Shown here in pieces: positions 10,944 to 21,720 of a stretch of DNA of 64,000 nucleotides (its first letter is position 1; every line of letters begins with the position of its first letter). Source of the stretch: Apiosordaria backusii (taxonomy: Eukaryota > Ascomycota > Sordariomycetes > Sordariales > Lasiosphaeriaceae); contig JAUKTV010000004.1 of NCBI GenBank assembly GCA_030549205.1, forward strand, positions 1,984,001-2,048,000, written 5' to 3'. The translations under genes were made by a program, and so were the position numbers. The notes under the pieces are model-generated. The model was given only the letters and a program-made list of their open reading frames with translations. It had not been told where the DNA came from and made no database searches.

Positions 10944-11477
10944 GGAGCGAAGAAGAAAAAGAAATGTATTTTTATTGTATTGTTAGACAAAGTAAACCCC
11001 AAAATAAATCATCAGCGATAGATGTCGATCATATGGGTCTTAGAGTGTTGTGTAGAGAAGAAAAAAGCAAAAGCTCGCCGGCCATCCACAGTCATTTGTG
11101 GTGGCCGGCGCCGAAAACCCGAGGGTTTTGCGCGGGGGGTCGAACACGAAGCTCTTGGTGAGCCCCGGGGGGATTGGAATTTCCCCCCAGGCAGCAGGCT
11201 TACCACTTAGCCACGATGACCTTGGAGGGTCCTGGGGCTGCTGTTCTGTTAAAAGCTATGACGGTTGAACTAATATATATACCGTGGTTTGCTCCTGCTC
11301 TGCCAGCTTGGTATGGGAGAGGGTGAGGAAGGTGCTGCTGCGACGGCAGGTACGACTTAATTTCTTAGGTACTCGAACTCTTGTGGGCCCGGATCAACAA
11401 CATGACTAGATGACTGACAAAATTGGCATCAGTTGGTGCTTGGAGAACAACTCTTTTTCATGGTTGGTCTGAGTTAT
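10944..11477. other. Intergenic region between convergent LeuRS and MTQ1
   Basis: It holds the 3' UTR of LeuRS, including an AATAAA-like signal just after 11000, and the 3' side of MTQ1. In its middle is the hairpin-rich, tRNA-like segment described separately (11061-11222). There is no protein gene. Confidence 0.6.
11061..11222 (-). ncRNA. Candidate Pol III transcript: tRNA-like A/B boxes, three hairpins, T6
   Basis: On the minus strand TGGCTAAGTGG (11213-11203) fits the tRNA A-box consensus, and its flanks form a perfect 4-bp D-stem (GGCT/AGCC). GTTCGACCC (11145-11137) fits the B-box core. A T6 run (11066-11061) could terminate Pol III. Three hairpins lie within: 11167-11188 (7 bp, loop 8), 11114-11129 (6 bp closed by CGAG) and 11076-11110 (9 bp, one bulged base, 5 bp more, loop 6). 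I cannot build a complete tRNA. No anticodon stem closes, and the T-stem and acceptor stem do not pair. It may be a tRNA pseudogene, the head of a SINE, or a structured small RNA. Transcription is not shown. Confidence 0.3.
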
Positions 11478-12532
11478 TCACACCCGACAAAGAAACACCC
11501 CCCTCCCATTCCCCTGCCCTTTGACCTTTATTGTCCTCCCATCTATTGTTTTCATCTCACTCCCACCGACAGCAGGTTCATCCCTCCAGATCTCCACAGT
11601 CTTATACTCTTTCAGCCCTTTCTCCCTTAGTACCATCTCAACAACCCTCAATGCCTGCTCCAGGTCCCCAACCTCGAACAGGACCCTCTTCGGTCTCAAC
11701 TCTTGCACAATCTCAAGCAGTCTGGCATAGAAAACATCTTCGGGGTTACAATCGTATTGTGTTGGAGGATCAACCTCCGGCACCAGAGCAAGTCTGGGCT
11801 CATAAAGTCTGACTGATCGCTCTGTGGTTGTGTTGAAGCCGTGAGGAGAGATGTATGGTGGGTTAGAGACTAGTATGTCCAGCTCCTCGGGTTGATATCG
11901 TAGTGATTGTAGGGAGTTAGGGTCGAAAATGTCGGACTGGGTGAATTGCGTGGACTCGAGAGCGGAAGAGGGGAGGTGGGAGAGGGAGATGTTGTGGTTT
12001 AGGTTTTGGTAGGAGAGAGAGATGGCGGAAGGGGAGATGTCGACTCCTGTTATTTGGGTTCTGGCGGGGGAGAGGAGGGAGGATAATAAGAAGGGGATGC
12101 AGCCTGTTCCGGTGCAGAGATCGAGGATTTTTAGGGGTAATTCTGAAGGGGTGATTAGAGAAGAGAGATGGTAAATGAGAGATTCGGTTTCCGGTCTGGA
12201 TCATGGTCAAATTAGCTTGGGTGATGGAGAAGAAAAAGGGGAGGGACATACCGTGGGATAAGAACCCCAGGTCGGCAGAGAATTTCAAGAGGGCCAAATG
12301 GTTGGGTGCCGAGGATGTATTGTAATGGCATCCCCCGTTCTCGCTTGAGACAAGCTTGCCATATTCTCAGTTTCTGGGGCACGAGGGAGGGGGTTGAGTT
12401 GACGTGCTGTTTTATCCAGCGTAGCTCGTTGGCGGTTGAGTCGAGAGTTCGGCAGACGGGGAGGAGGAGGGGGGCAAAAGGAGATATTTGTTGCCGGACT
12501 TTCCAAAAGAGAGATGGAGGTAGTCGGGGCAT
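11478..12532 (-). CDS. MTQ1: Mitochondrial release factor N5-glutamine methyltransferase (HemK/PrmC family)
   Basis: Exon 1 is 12532-12252 and exon 2 is 12195-11478, with a 56-nt intron (GTATGT..CCAG, phase 2), giving 332 residues. The SAM-binding motif I reads DLCTGTGC (119-126). The catalytic NPPY motif of the HemK family is at 205-208, preceded by a VDIS acidic segment. The basic N-terminus (MPRLPPSLFWKVRQQ) fits a mitochondrial presequence. The family methylates the Gln of the GGQ motif in mitochondrial class I release factors. The gene is divergent from AIM32 and lies next to mitochondrial LeuRS, so two mitochondrial translation genes are neighbours. Confidence 0.9.
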
Positions 12533-12985
12533 TTTGAGCTTGGATATAACAGTGTAAGTGAGATGTGGTGAGCTTTGTGGTTGAGCGGGAGAACTTACAC
12601 ACCTTACCTGAGTGAGCTGATGGGGAAGTGTGAGGAAGAGTTTTCAACCACCAATTTTAAAAGCCTTTGAAGCGTGAAAAATCTTGGTAAGAAGACGAGA
12701 AAACAATTGTCTCTTTTAAAAATAATAAAAACTACCTAATTCGATATGTTTGACAGCTCGCTGTCCTGGTGAAGGGAAATATCTCGCTATCGAGGTTTAC
12801 TCCGATATATGCATATTCTGACATAACTGTAGCCTTTGACGTCGATTGGCGCAACAGGTAGGATTACGAATACATCTAGAGAAGTAATCCACCCAAGAGC
12901 TCTCTATCACCATGCGCCGACATTCGCTACGTCAAACTGCGTCTTGCCAGCCAAGACATCCAAGCCGCCGAGACATTCCTTCACC
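12533..12985. promoter_or_regulatory. Shared divergent promoter region MTQ1 / AIM32
   Basis: These 453 bp lie between the start codons of two divergently transcribed genes for mitochondrial proteins. The centre (12700-12830) is AT-rich. An upstream reading frame runs into AIM32 from 12836 but has no ATG before 12986. Confidence 0.5.
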
Positions 12986-14108
12986 ATGATATTGCGACGG
13001 TTAGCCCAAGTGTGTGCCAGACCAACAACCCTGAGAGGGTTTGCGACCAAAGCAAAACCGCCTTCATTTCCGACAACACCAACCTGTCCCTCGCCGACCT
13101 GCGCCTGCGCACCCACCCCCGAGCTTCCCGAGGGATTTGAAATTGATCATGGGACAAACATCAACGGACTGATCTCCAACTACGCGCAACATGTCTTGAT
13201 TTGCACAGGCAAGGATGACTGGCCATCCCGCATCGAGGACGACAACAGTGGCGATAACCTCGCTGCCGACCTGCGCGAGCTAGTTGCTCGTGGGGGCAAG
13301 TTCAGTGATGTATGTTTCCTTTCTTGGTATACAGTGAGGTTTGCACACCAGTACTAACTGCCATACCTGCCCACAGCCTTTCCATAATATCTCAGTCCTC
13401 AACTCATCCTTCCCCTCATCACCTGCTCCCAAATCCCGGCCCGAGCTACAAACCACATCAGTATACCTTCTCCCGTCATTCAAGTATGTCCCTTGGCTGC
13501 CTCGGGTGTCATTTGACCATGTGGAGGCGCTGGTAAGAGGCTACCTTCTCCCTGAAAAGCTACACCCGATGCATGATGGCCTATCACCTATTCATCGGGA
13601 TCGCCTGCTTCGAAAGCCCGCATACCAGGGTGCGCTATACGGCGTCAAGGACGTCAACGAGGTTGTGGTGCTCATCTGTGGGCATGGCGGGCGAGATCAG
13701 AGGTGCGGTGTTTACGGTCCGTTACTGAGGGGGGAGTTTGAAAAGAGGCTACCCGAAAAAGGTCTCGAGGTAGTTGCAGGGCCGGTGGAGGTAGATATTG
13801 GCGACCGAAAAGCTCTGGAAGACGGAGAAAGCAAGAACAAAGAGAGCGGAAAGAAGGCGGCCAGAGTTGGCTTGATTAGCCATATTGGAGGACACAAGTT
13901 TGCCGGCAATGTCATCATTTATATTCCCCCAAACCAGACAACCAAGGATGGGTTAAGGCATCCGTTTGCTGGTCATGGGATTTGGTATGGAAGGGTTGAG
14001 CCGAGACATGTCGAGGGGATTGTGGAGGAGACGATATTGCAGGGAAGAGTAGTAGAAGAGCTCTTCAGGGGAGGGATCACCCAAGATGGAGAGATTCTGC
14101 GACTTTGA
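12986..14108 (+). CDS. AIM32: AIM32-type thioredoxin-like [2Fe-2S] protein, mitochondrial
   Basis: Exons 12986-13309 and 13377-14108 with a 67-nt intron carrying a CTAAC branch site give 351 residues. The ATG at 12986 starts a basic presequence (MILRRLAQVCARPTTLRGF). The C-terminal domain shows the Apd1/Aim32 pattern: two Cys in LICGHGGRDQRCGVYGP (near residue 207) and HIGGH (near residue 276). In this family two Cys and two His coordinate a [2Fe-2S] cluster. The family is linked to redox control in the mitochondrial matrix and intermembrane space. The tandem gene CYC2 follows 238 bp downstream. Confidence 0.87.
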
Positions 14109-14346
14109 TATCATAAAGTCCGTGGGTGGTGGCCCGTAGATACAGTACTTGAATGACCTGAATGACGACAATTTCCATTGTCGGGGCTTTAAACCGGATA
14201 GTTGCATATGCACGGTCCTTTTCTTCATCCCTAGTTTCCCACCCCCAATCTCCAATTGACACCCCTTAACCACCTCCTCCATTATTTCTTGGGCGTTCTT
14301 TGGCAACATAAAACAACCTGACCATATACGGCCACAAGTCCTAAGG

Positions 14347-16047
14347 ATGTCGGGGAGACTCCTGTCAGCGGGCCTCCGCCTGCCAAGACAGGTGGCGGCA
14401 GACGGGAGACTCGACCTCATGAAGATGAAATGTGTGTCGCTCTCATCGCACCATGCTCAACGGCGAACGTTACAAAGAATATATGAGCAGAAAATTCAAC
14501 ATCGCCATTTTCATGCTTCCGTTTCTCAGGCAGCACAATCTAGATTCAGTCCCCCAAAATCGAAGAAAGACGATCAGCACTATTCCCAGGAAGAGCTGAA
14601 AACAGCCAGAGGGCAAGATGAGCCACGCCCTAGCCGGAAAGAAAAAAAACGAGAGCGAGAAAAACAAAAGCGGGAGGAAGACGAGACAAGTCGCTCACAA
14701 AAGCGGGAAGAACCCGAGAATGAATCAGAAGAACCTGAGAATGAATCAATGGGACCGGGAACAATGGCCGCTGGGATAGTAATCGTGGCGGTGTTTGGCT
14801 ACCTTTTCTGGCAGGTATTGGAAGGTCTGCCTGAACCGCTCAACGGCCAAACCTTTTCACCTTTCGAAATTATCGACCGGCAACAAGTCTCCCCTACAGC
14901 CTTCATAATTACTGTCAAGCCAGTCCTGTCACGCTGGCACATGTTTTGGTGGCCGGCAACGGTGGCAGAGCTGAATCGGCTTGAAGTCGGGCTTGAGCGG
15001 GAAGGGACCTGGGCTGTGGAGATAAAACAGCCCGAACTTCAGGTCGCGAGAGATTACACTCCCTTGCCGAACCATAAGGGGTTCAGTGCTGTTCACGAGG
15101 ATACGAGTGCGTGGACCATAGCACGGCGGATTGTGCTCGGGTCTCTTACGCCACAGCTCATTCCTGCAGTCAAGTTACTGATCAGAAAAACAGATGGCGG
15201 GGAGGTGAGTAGCTGGCTGAGCCGGAGGAAAGTCGGGGATATCATTGAGTTGCGTGGGCCGCACCAGAGTTTCGACGTTGTTGAGCGCGCGGGACGGAAA
15301 GAAGGGGATAAAAGGGTCGTGTTTCTCGCGGGAGGGACGGGCATAGCACCGGCTCTTCAGGCCGCCGAGAGCATCCTCCAATGCCACAGCCACGTTATGA
15401 AGCAAATGCCTCAAGTTGACATCATTTGGGCCAACCGGTCAAGAGAGGACTGCCGCCCAGACAACCCAATCATTGAGGAACTTGAGCGCTTCAAAAGGGA
15501 GTCTCGTGGAAAGATCAACTATGTCTGCACCGTAGACGAAGAGGGGTCGTTCATCACCGCCGACGATATCATTACCAAGACACAAATCGCGGCACCCCCT
15601 CCTACCCAACCATCACCAACCCCAACAACCTCGCCGCAAAAGTCATGGTTCTGGTCCTCTACTAGCTCTCGCCAGGCTGCCCCAGCACCCGAGGCTCAAC
15701 GAAGCCACCTCTCCAGCGCCGCTCGACAAGAAGATCCCGATTGCTACTTCCATTCCCCAAAAATCCTCATCACTTCAGCCGGCGAGGACCACGAAAAAGT
15801 TGAGGGAAAGAATCAGCGAAGATGGGAGTGCACATGTGGCACGAAGCTCGGCGGTGTCGACCTTGAAAAGCCGAGATACAAAAACCTGCTCATGGTTTCT
15901 GGACCAGAGGGGTTCATCAACTACTTTGCCGGCCCCAAGTACTGGGCTGACGGCAAGGAGAGGCAGGGCCCTGTTGGCGGGGTTATTGGCGAGTTGGCGA
16001 AAAAGTACCCAAATCTGGCTAGTGACTGGCTTGTTTTGAAGCTGTAA
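14347..16047 (+). CDS. CYC2: Cytochrome c heme attachment flavoprotein CYC2-like
   Basis: A single exon of 566 residues. An N-terminal presequence and a highly charged Lys/Glu/Arg segment (~75-130) precede one transmembrane helix (AAGIVIVAVFGYLFWQVL, ~139-156). A ferredoxin-reductase-type FAD domain follows, with the RxYTPL-like ARDYTPLP and the nucleotide-binding motif GGTGIAPAL. Residues ~415-470 are a Pro/Ser/Thr-rich insertion. Yeast Cyc2 is an inner-membrane flavoprotein that reduces heme for cytochrome c maturation. Membrane anchor, FAD domain and gene length agree. Other FR-family reductases share the FAD fold, so the exact role is inferred. Confidence 0.82.
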   Translation: MSGRLLSAGLRLPRQVAADGRLDLMKMKCVSLSSHHAQRRTLQRIYEQKIQHRHFHASVSQAAQSRFSPPKSKKDDQHYSQEELKTARGQDEPRPSRKEKKREREKQKREEDETSRSQKREEPENESEEPENESMGPGTMAAGIVIVAVFGYLFWQVLEGLPEPLNGQTFSPFEIIDRQQVSPTAFIITVKPVLSRWHMFWWPATVAELNRLEVGLEREGTWAVEIKQPELQVARDYTPLPNHKGFSAVHEDTSAWTIARRIVLGSLTPQLIPAVKLLIRKTDGGEVSSWLSRRKVGDIIELRGPHQSFDVVERAGRKEGDKRVVFLAGGTGIAPALQAAESILQCHSHVMKQMPQVDIIWANRSREDCRPDNPIIEELERFKRESRGKINYVCTVDEEGSFITADDIITKTQIAAPPPTQPSPTPTTSPQKSWFWSSTSSRQAAPAPEAQRSHLSSAARQEDPDCYFHSPKILITSAGEDHEKVEGKNQRRWECTCGTKLGGVDLEKPRYKNLLMVSGPEGFINYFAGPKYWADGKERQGPVGGVIGELAKKYPNLASDWLVLKL

Positions 16048-16586
16048 GAAAGAAAAAGGGGGTGACAGGTAGATTTCACCGGGTTACTTATACGCCATGT
16101 AGGATATATGAGAGTCAACGGGAGACTCCCGGTTTGGTTGGGGGACTGCACAAGGATGATAATGTCAGATTTGGAAGACCTTGGTCCTATAATGGCTGTT
16201 CCGTTAGTTCTGGCCACGGCACAAGATGGCACACATTCTCACAAAGTATAAGTCCACATGATCGCAGCCAAAGAGGCAGGATATGTTAAGATCTTCACTC
16301 ATATACTCCTGCCTTCCACACATTTTATGAGAACAACTACTCATGCTACCGCAGTATGGCACATGAGTTTTCATTTACAAACTCTAAATTCTTGCACGTT
16401 CCTAGGACAAGACCTCACGCATCGCATCACAACACCTAGAAAGGAAATGTAACGAGTAAAAACGTGGAGAGAACTTCCTAGCTACCTAGGTGACGCTTCC
16501 ATCCATAAAAACGCCAACCAATGCAGCTAATAAGTGACAATGCCCACACCAAACATCTCTCGCTCTTCTACCCCTAGCTCCCCCCT
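16048..16586. other. Intergenic region between convergent CYC2 and NEO1
   Basis: 539 bp with no supported ORF. It holds two 3' UTRs and a TACCTAGGTG motif at 16483-16492. Confidence 0.55.
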
Positions 16587-19500
16587 CTATATCCCCTGAA
16601 TCTTCCTATAAGAAGGCGGCTTCATAGTCCGCTGAATAACCTTTGCCGCCCAAGTTGGAATCAAACTCATGGCCAAAATCGCCGCAACCCTCCAATAAAA
16701 GCCCCTATTTTCCATGTCAGTCACGCTTCCCCCAGATATCTCATCATGTTAACAATTGAAAAAACACTTACACCTCCAACAAGAACCCCAAATCAAAATA
16801 CCCCCCAAAAACGGCACACTCCCCACGAACACCAAAAACGTGCCCACAATCGACACCACCATCACCCAGTGCCACGTCGTAATCTCCACCGCCACCATCA
16901 ACAGCTCATTCAGCACCAACACCGTATAGCTAACCGCCACCATCCGCGGGCTGTCCACCTCGGTCAACACCTGGCTTAGCCCCTGAATCAAACACCCCTG
17001 ATAAATCGACACAAACACCCACACGAAAAACGTCCTGTAGCTCAAGCTCCTCCCCTCCGTCAACTCCTTGTACAACTCAGGGTAGAGATTAGCAAGATTC
17101 TCGTCGACATCCTTGTCGAGAACCAGACTCAACACCGGCGCCGCCGTGTAAATCGTCGCGTACCCCACCATCAACCAGTCTTTATACAAGCCCAGCGGCT
17201 CAAAGTCCACCGCGATGCTAAACATCGTCTGGCAGACCGCAATGATCAGCCCCTGTGAATCACAAACTGCGCCAGTTTCGCGCTTCGTTTATAACTATTC
17301 CTCCCGTGCCAAACCAGCAGCTTCGTCAAGTGACAAAACTGCTCAATGCTAAAATCCGCCGCCAAACTCGCTTGTCGTCCTTCTTTCCCTACAATCCCCA
17401 CCCCGACATCCGCCGCCTGGATCATACTGACATCGTTCCCGCCATCCCCAATGCAGCACACCCGTTTCTTTGTATACTCCTTGATCAGCTTCGCAACCTC
17501 TGCCTTTTGCGTAGGGGAGCACCTGCAAGCAACAACCGTAGGCAGCTTGACCGCAACGCTGATAAACTCCGTGCGGTAGTGCGTCAAGAACAACCCCAAG
17601 CTCTCCCCGTCGATCAGCAAACAGCTGTCAGGCTTGCTCCGCAAAAAGTCAATGTGCTCCTGAGCAGAATCCTTCCGGCGAAGCTTCTCAACCGTGTGAA
17701 TATACTGCCCCCTCGCCACCAGCTTCGAGCTCACCCCCACGCACCTCGCCGTTTCCACTTTGTCTCCCGTCAACATCCAGATCTTGATCCCTGCGTTCCT
17801 CAGCAACTCCAGACTAGGCTTGACGTCCCGCTGTAGCTTATCCTCCACCCCCGTCACCCCGAGAAGTTCCAGATCGTGCTCGAGATACCGGGACACCACA
17901 GCTTGAACTCCCGCGTCTCTCCCGCTAATGGCAAGAGAGGCCTCTTTGTATCTGGCCGAGAATTCCTGGTATTCTGCCGTAGAAAGTCGTTTTCGGCCGA
18001 CGACCAAAGTCCGCAGCCCTTCCCGTGCCATATTGGCCGTCTCCTCATCCAACCAGTCATTCGCAGCCACAATAGACGTCATGACTGTGTCCGCACCCTT
18101 TTGGTAAAACCATATCTCTCCTTCGTTCAAGTTCGGTGTGTTGGCGTGCAAAGTTTCATAAAACTGAACCACGATCCCCATCCTCTTTCCCTCAGACGTA
18201 AACGGAAAGATATCCAGTATCCTCACTTTGACCGCCGTCCTCCCCATCTCAGTAGATTCGAGAACAATGGATTTTCGATCCCGATATGAAAGCTTCAAAC
18301 CCACCGACTCCGTCCATTTGACAATAGCAATCTCATCCGGCGAACTCGCCTGATAAGAATTAATCATCCTCCCATCCTCCTCCTCCGTAGTCGGCGTAAC
18401 ATTATGACACAACGCCAGCGCCATAACCACATCCCTCACCCTCGAGCCAATCTCCCTCCTCGTCCTCGTCGCACCCACCCCCACCCCCGCAGCACTCGAG
18501 CTCGACGGCGTCGCCAGCGGCGGGTTCCCCACCTGATTCAAACTCGGCGTCAAGTGAAACCCCTGCCTCACATACGTCGCCACCTCGTCCATCGCATCAT
18601 TCGCATACGACACCGTGCCCACGTGAATCTTTTTCATCTCCATGTCATTCTGCGTCAGGGTGCCCGTCTTGTCGCTAAGTAAATACTCGATCCTCCCCAG
18701 GTCTTCCGGGATCGTGCTCGTGCGAACTACCGCGCCCGGGATCCCAGGGTCGCGCTGGATGAACCACGAGTATACCGATTTTCCCATGTCCAGGTTGACA
18801 CGGAGGGAGATGGGCACGATGGTGGAGAAGAGGACGAGAAACTTCATGATTTTGATGTACCAGACGTCGGTTTTGGTGTTGCCGAAGCCTTCTGCGGCGA
18901 CCAAGATGATGGAGAGGGCCAGGGTGAGGACGCAGAGGATCTTAGTGAGGGAGTTGATTTCGTATTCCAGCAGGCCAGTTTTTGAGCGTGAGGGTGAGGT
19001 TGAGAGGGCGGAGCGTGTTTGAGGGCCGCTGTAGATGACCACAGCCAAGGTGGTGGCGTGTGAGGCGATGACGGTGTTGGCCCACGCCGTATTGTCAATA
19101 GAAAGTGGTGCTGCCTTTGCTTGCTCGTCACCGTTTCCAAAGGTGTTGGTGGTCACAGCGTCCTGGCGTGTGGGCAGCAATTCCAAGGTACCAGTAAACT
19201 CATTCACCTTTCTGTCTGGCTTTCCAGCGGTGACACGAAGGCGAACCAGCTCCTCGATCGGTAGGTTTTGCGACAGGGGAGAGGCAAGCCGCAGCTTCCA
19301 GTCAGTTTCACCGTCAAGCTGGTCTGTCCTGATGAACGTCTCTCCATTGGAGCTTCCTTCTGCTGCTCCCCCGGCAGTGATAGGCTCGGCATCCTTTGAG
19401 CTGCCCTGCCCAGGATCAGCGGGATGATCTACCAGCAATGACTCCTCTTTTGGCACTGGCTCTTCTTGCTCTTCTTGATGAGCGGCGGCCTCGTTCGACA

Positions 19501-20599
19501 GGCACTTTAAGACAATAACATCGGCTGGCACTCGATGCCCCTTGCTGAGCTTGAGAACATCGCCCACTTTGAGATCCTTTGACTTTTTGCTGATTTCGGT
19601 AACATAAGACGAAGCGAAGCGGTGCGAACCGTCGGCCTCCGTTTGCTCCTCCTCCTCTCGAATGTCTGAAAGTCTGTCACCTTGTGGGATAGCACGTTTC
19701 GAGCCTTTCCGTACATGGGACGATTTTAGCGTTTTCCTTGTTCGCATGCTCGCTCCGCCAACACCGGGCTCATCGAATTGCAAAACCGTGTATAATTCTG
19801 AGTTGGCTTCGTTATCCCTCCTTCTCCTCTCAAGATCATCGTAGGCCTCTTTCCCCAAAGTAATTACCAAAACAAACGCTAATGGTGCGATGTATGTCGA
19901 GAGGTAACCGATTCTCAGAGCTGGAATAATTTGTGATAGGGCGACCAACAAAAAGTACATATTAAAGAAGAACGAGAATTCGTTGTAGAGCGTTACTGGC
20001 AAAAAGCTCCATGCTGTGTACTTGGCGTTGGATATTGAATTTGGCGGGAACCGTATTGTTTGCCGTGAGCCGACGGCCACCAACCTGGATGATGATGGGT
20101 CGTCCTCCTCTTTTTCTTCTTCCTCTTCGTCGTTCTTGCCATGATCCGCACTTGTTCCCGACATGAAACTGGGCAACCGGAGCCTCCCAACCCGAAGGGT
20201 GTCGGTAGCAAAAGATCGTCTTCGTCGCCGTGGTCCTGAACCACCGCCATGCTCGCTGAGCAATGGGGCATCGTCCCTCCCGCCTGCACTGGCGTCGGAA
20301 TAGCGTGGGTTGTTTCCATCATCGTCCCTCAGAAGTGCCTCGGCATCTTCCTCACCGGCAGCCCGGCTGCGTCCCAGCTCGCCGTATCCATTGCGGTTAG
20401 CCCCTCGACGTAGGCCACCCATACGAAGCGTACGCAAAGCTATCCTCGGAGCTCGTCGTTCAGTGTTCTTTGGCTGATTGGCCTGCGGGCCAGAGTCGGT
20501 GGTCGGGTCGAGTTCTTCGATATCGAGATCTAATTCAGAGTCTGAGTCGTCCGGTGAGTCTGGCGGAGCAGACGGGTGGTACTGGCTTGGGGGAGGCAT
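16587..20599 (-). CDS. NEO1: P4-type phospholipid flippase Neo1 (two frameshifts in this assembly)
   Basis: The main exon is 20599-16772 and the last exon 16704-16587, after a 67-nt intron (GTAAGT..ATAG). The start at 20599 is the first ATG; the frame continues open upstream but only with a GTG. The P-type signature DKTGTLTQN has its phosphorylated Asp at residue 643, and GDGGNDVSMIQAADVGVGI is present. The N-terminal ~180 residues are acidic and Ser-rich. Reading breaks after FVIHRG at a C4 run (plus strand 17250-17253) and after VPFLGG at a C6 run (16801-16806). One extra base at each restores the last transmembrane helices and a C-terminus ending SYRKIQGI, for 1315 residues. Neo1 flips aminophospholipids in Golgi and endosome membranes and is essential in yeast. 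It is divergent from SEC16. Confidence 0.92.
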
Positions 20600-21720
20600 T
20601 CCCGCATCAGGCGCAGGCCTCAAAAGGCGTTGGGTACCGGGCACTGGCTTTAGAGTTTCAACGACCCTATCTTATTTCCGCTGGTCGGAAGTACCTTCTT
20701 TTTTTTCTCCTCTCTCGGGTTGCTAGTAAGTAAACAGCAGCAGAGTCGTCCAGTGCCTTCCTATTGACATGTCGTGCCGCTATTCAATATGCGATTTTAT
20801 TAGGATGATGCGCTTGACAAAGAGCTTAAAAGGGTATTGAGTTTGCGTTGCGGACTGCGGGGGACTGAACTGTACAGTTTTGAGGATACGTTGCCGGTGT
20901 GTGCAAAAGACGGCAGCTTCTATAAGTCTTGTAGAAAGTTTAGGATTACTAGAAACAAGACATTCAATATCGAACCTCGAAATGACGAATGCTCTTTTCT
21001 CGAAACAAGCCACAGCTGGCCAACACTGGGACGTCCTGTTACGAATGCAGTTGCGCACCTCCAGCCAGAAGCCGACAGGGGTCGCTGTGACCCGAGCCTG
21101 CAGCCGCTTTAGCGCATGAATGTAACGGGAGATCGGGGTCCTCAGCTATCTGTTAATGCAATACGGTCCACATGGCTGCGTCACTGTCTGTGCACGTGAA
21201 AGTCTCACGAAACGCACCGGCTTCAGCAAGTAGCGCCCTAACAGAGGTAGCTGGCGATAAGCCCCCAATTGTTAGCTGCTGTCATGCGGCCACTGAACAC
21301 CTGCAGTAAGGACAGCGTTTCCCTTTTGCTGTGGCAGCGTCCTCACAAGAATTCCAGGTCCCGTCATCCGTCATCCATCGACAGTCTTGCCAACTTGCAC
21401 CAAGAGTTGGATGCTCCCATTCGGATTGCAAGACATTCAACCCGAATCCATTCACCAATCCCACACAAGATGATTTGCTGCTAGAACCTTTCCACTTACT
21501 TGGTCTCCGGTTTTTGTTATACTACCTACTAAGTAGGTTATTTTTTTCTTGCCCCCTTTCCATCTTGGGCACTGGGACAGGGGCAACGACAGGGTTCTGC
21601 CGACGCGACTTTCCGTGTGTTCAGAATCGAGATGCTAATCGGCAATCTTCAACTTTAGTACTTCTATTGTCTTTCGCCGCGCCATTTGCGCATAGCAGCG
21701 CATCTTCTAATCATCTCACA
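20600..21720. promoter_or_regulatory. Shared divergent promoter region NEO1 / SEC16
   Basis: 1.12 kb between two divergent secretory-pathway genes. An inverted repeat ACCTACT-A-AGTAGGT lies at 21524-21538, 182 bp before the SEC16 ATG. The SEC16 frame stays open upstream to 21331, but without an ATG in good context. Other short ORFs are not convincing. Confidence 0.55.

Noticed and set aside
11061..11222. A functional tRNA gene at this place
   Set aside because: A and B boxes and the D-stem fit, but no anticodon, T or acceptor stem can be formed. It is therefore listed only as a candidate ncRNA.
20600..20644. NEO1 start at 20644
   Set aside because: That codon is GTG; the first ATG is at 20599. 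An unseen upstream exon cannot be excluded.
21331..21720. Extension of SEC16 to the start of the open frame at 21331
   Set aside because: The frame there opens only with GTG, and the added residues have no Sec16-like composition. The ATG at 21721 has a good context.
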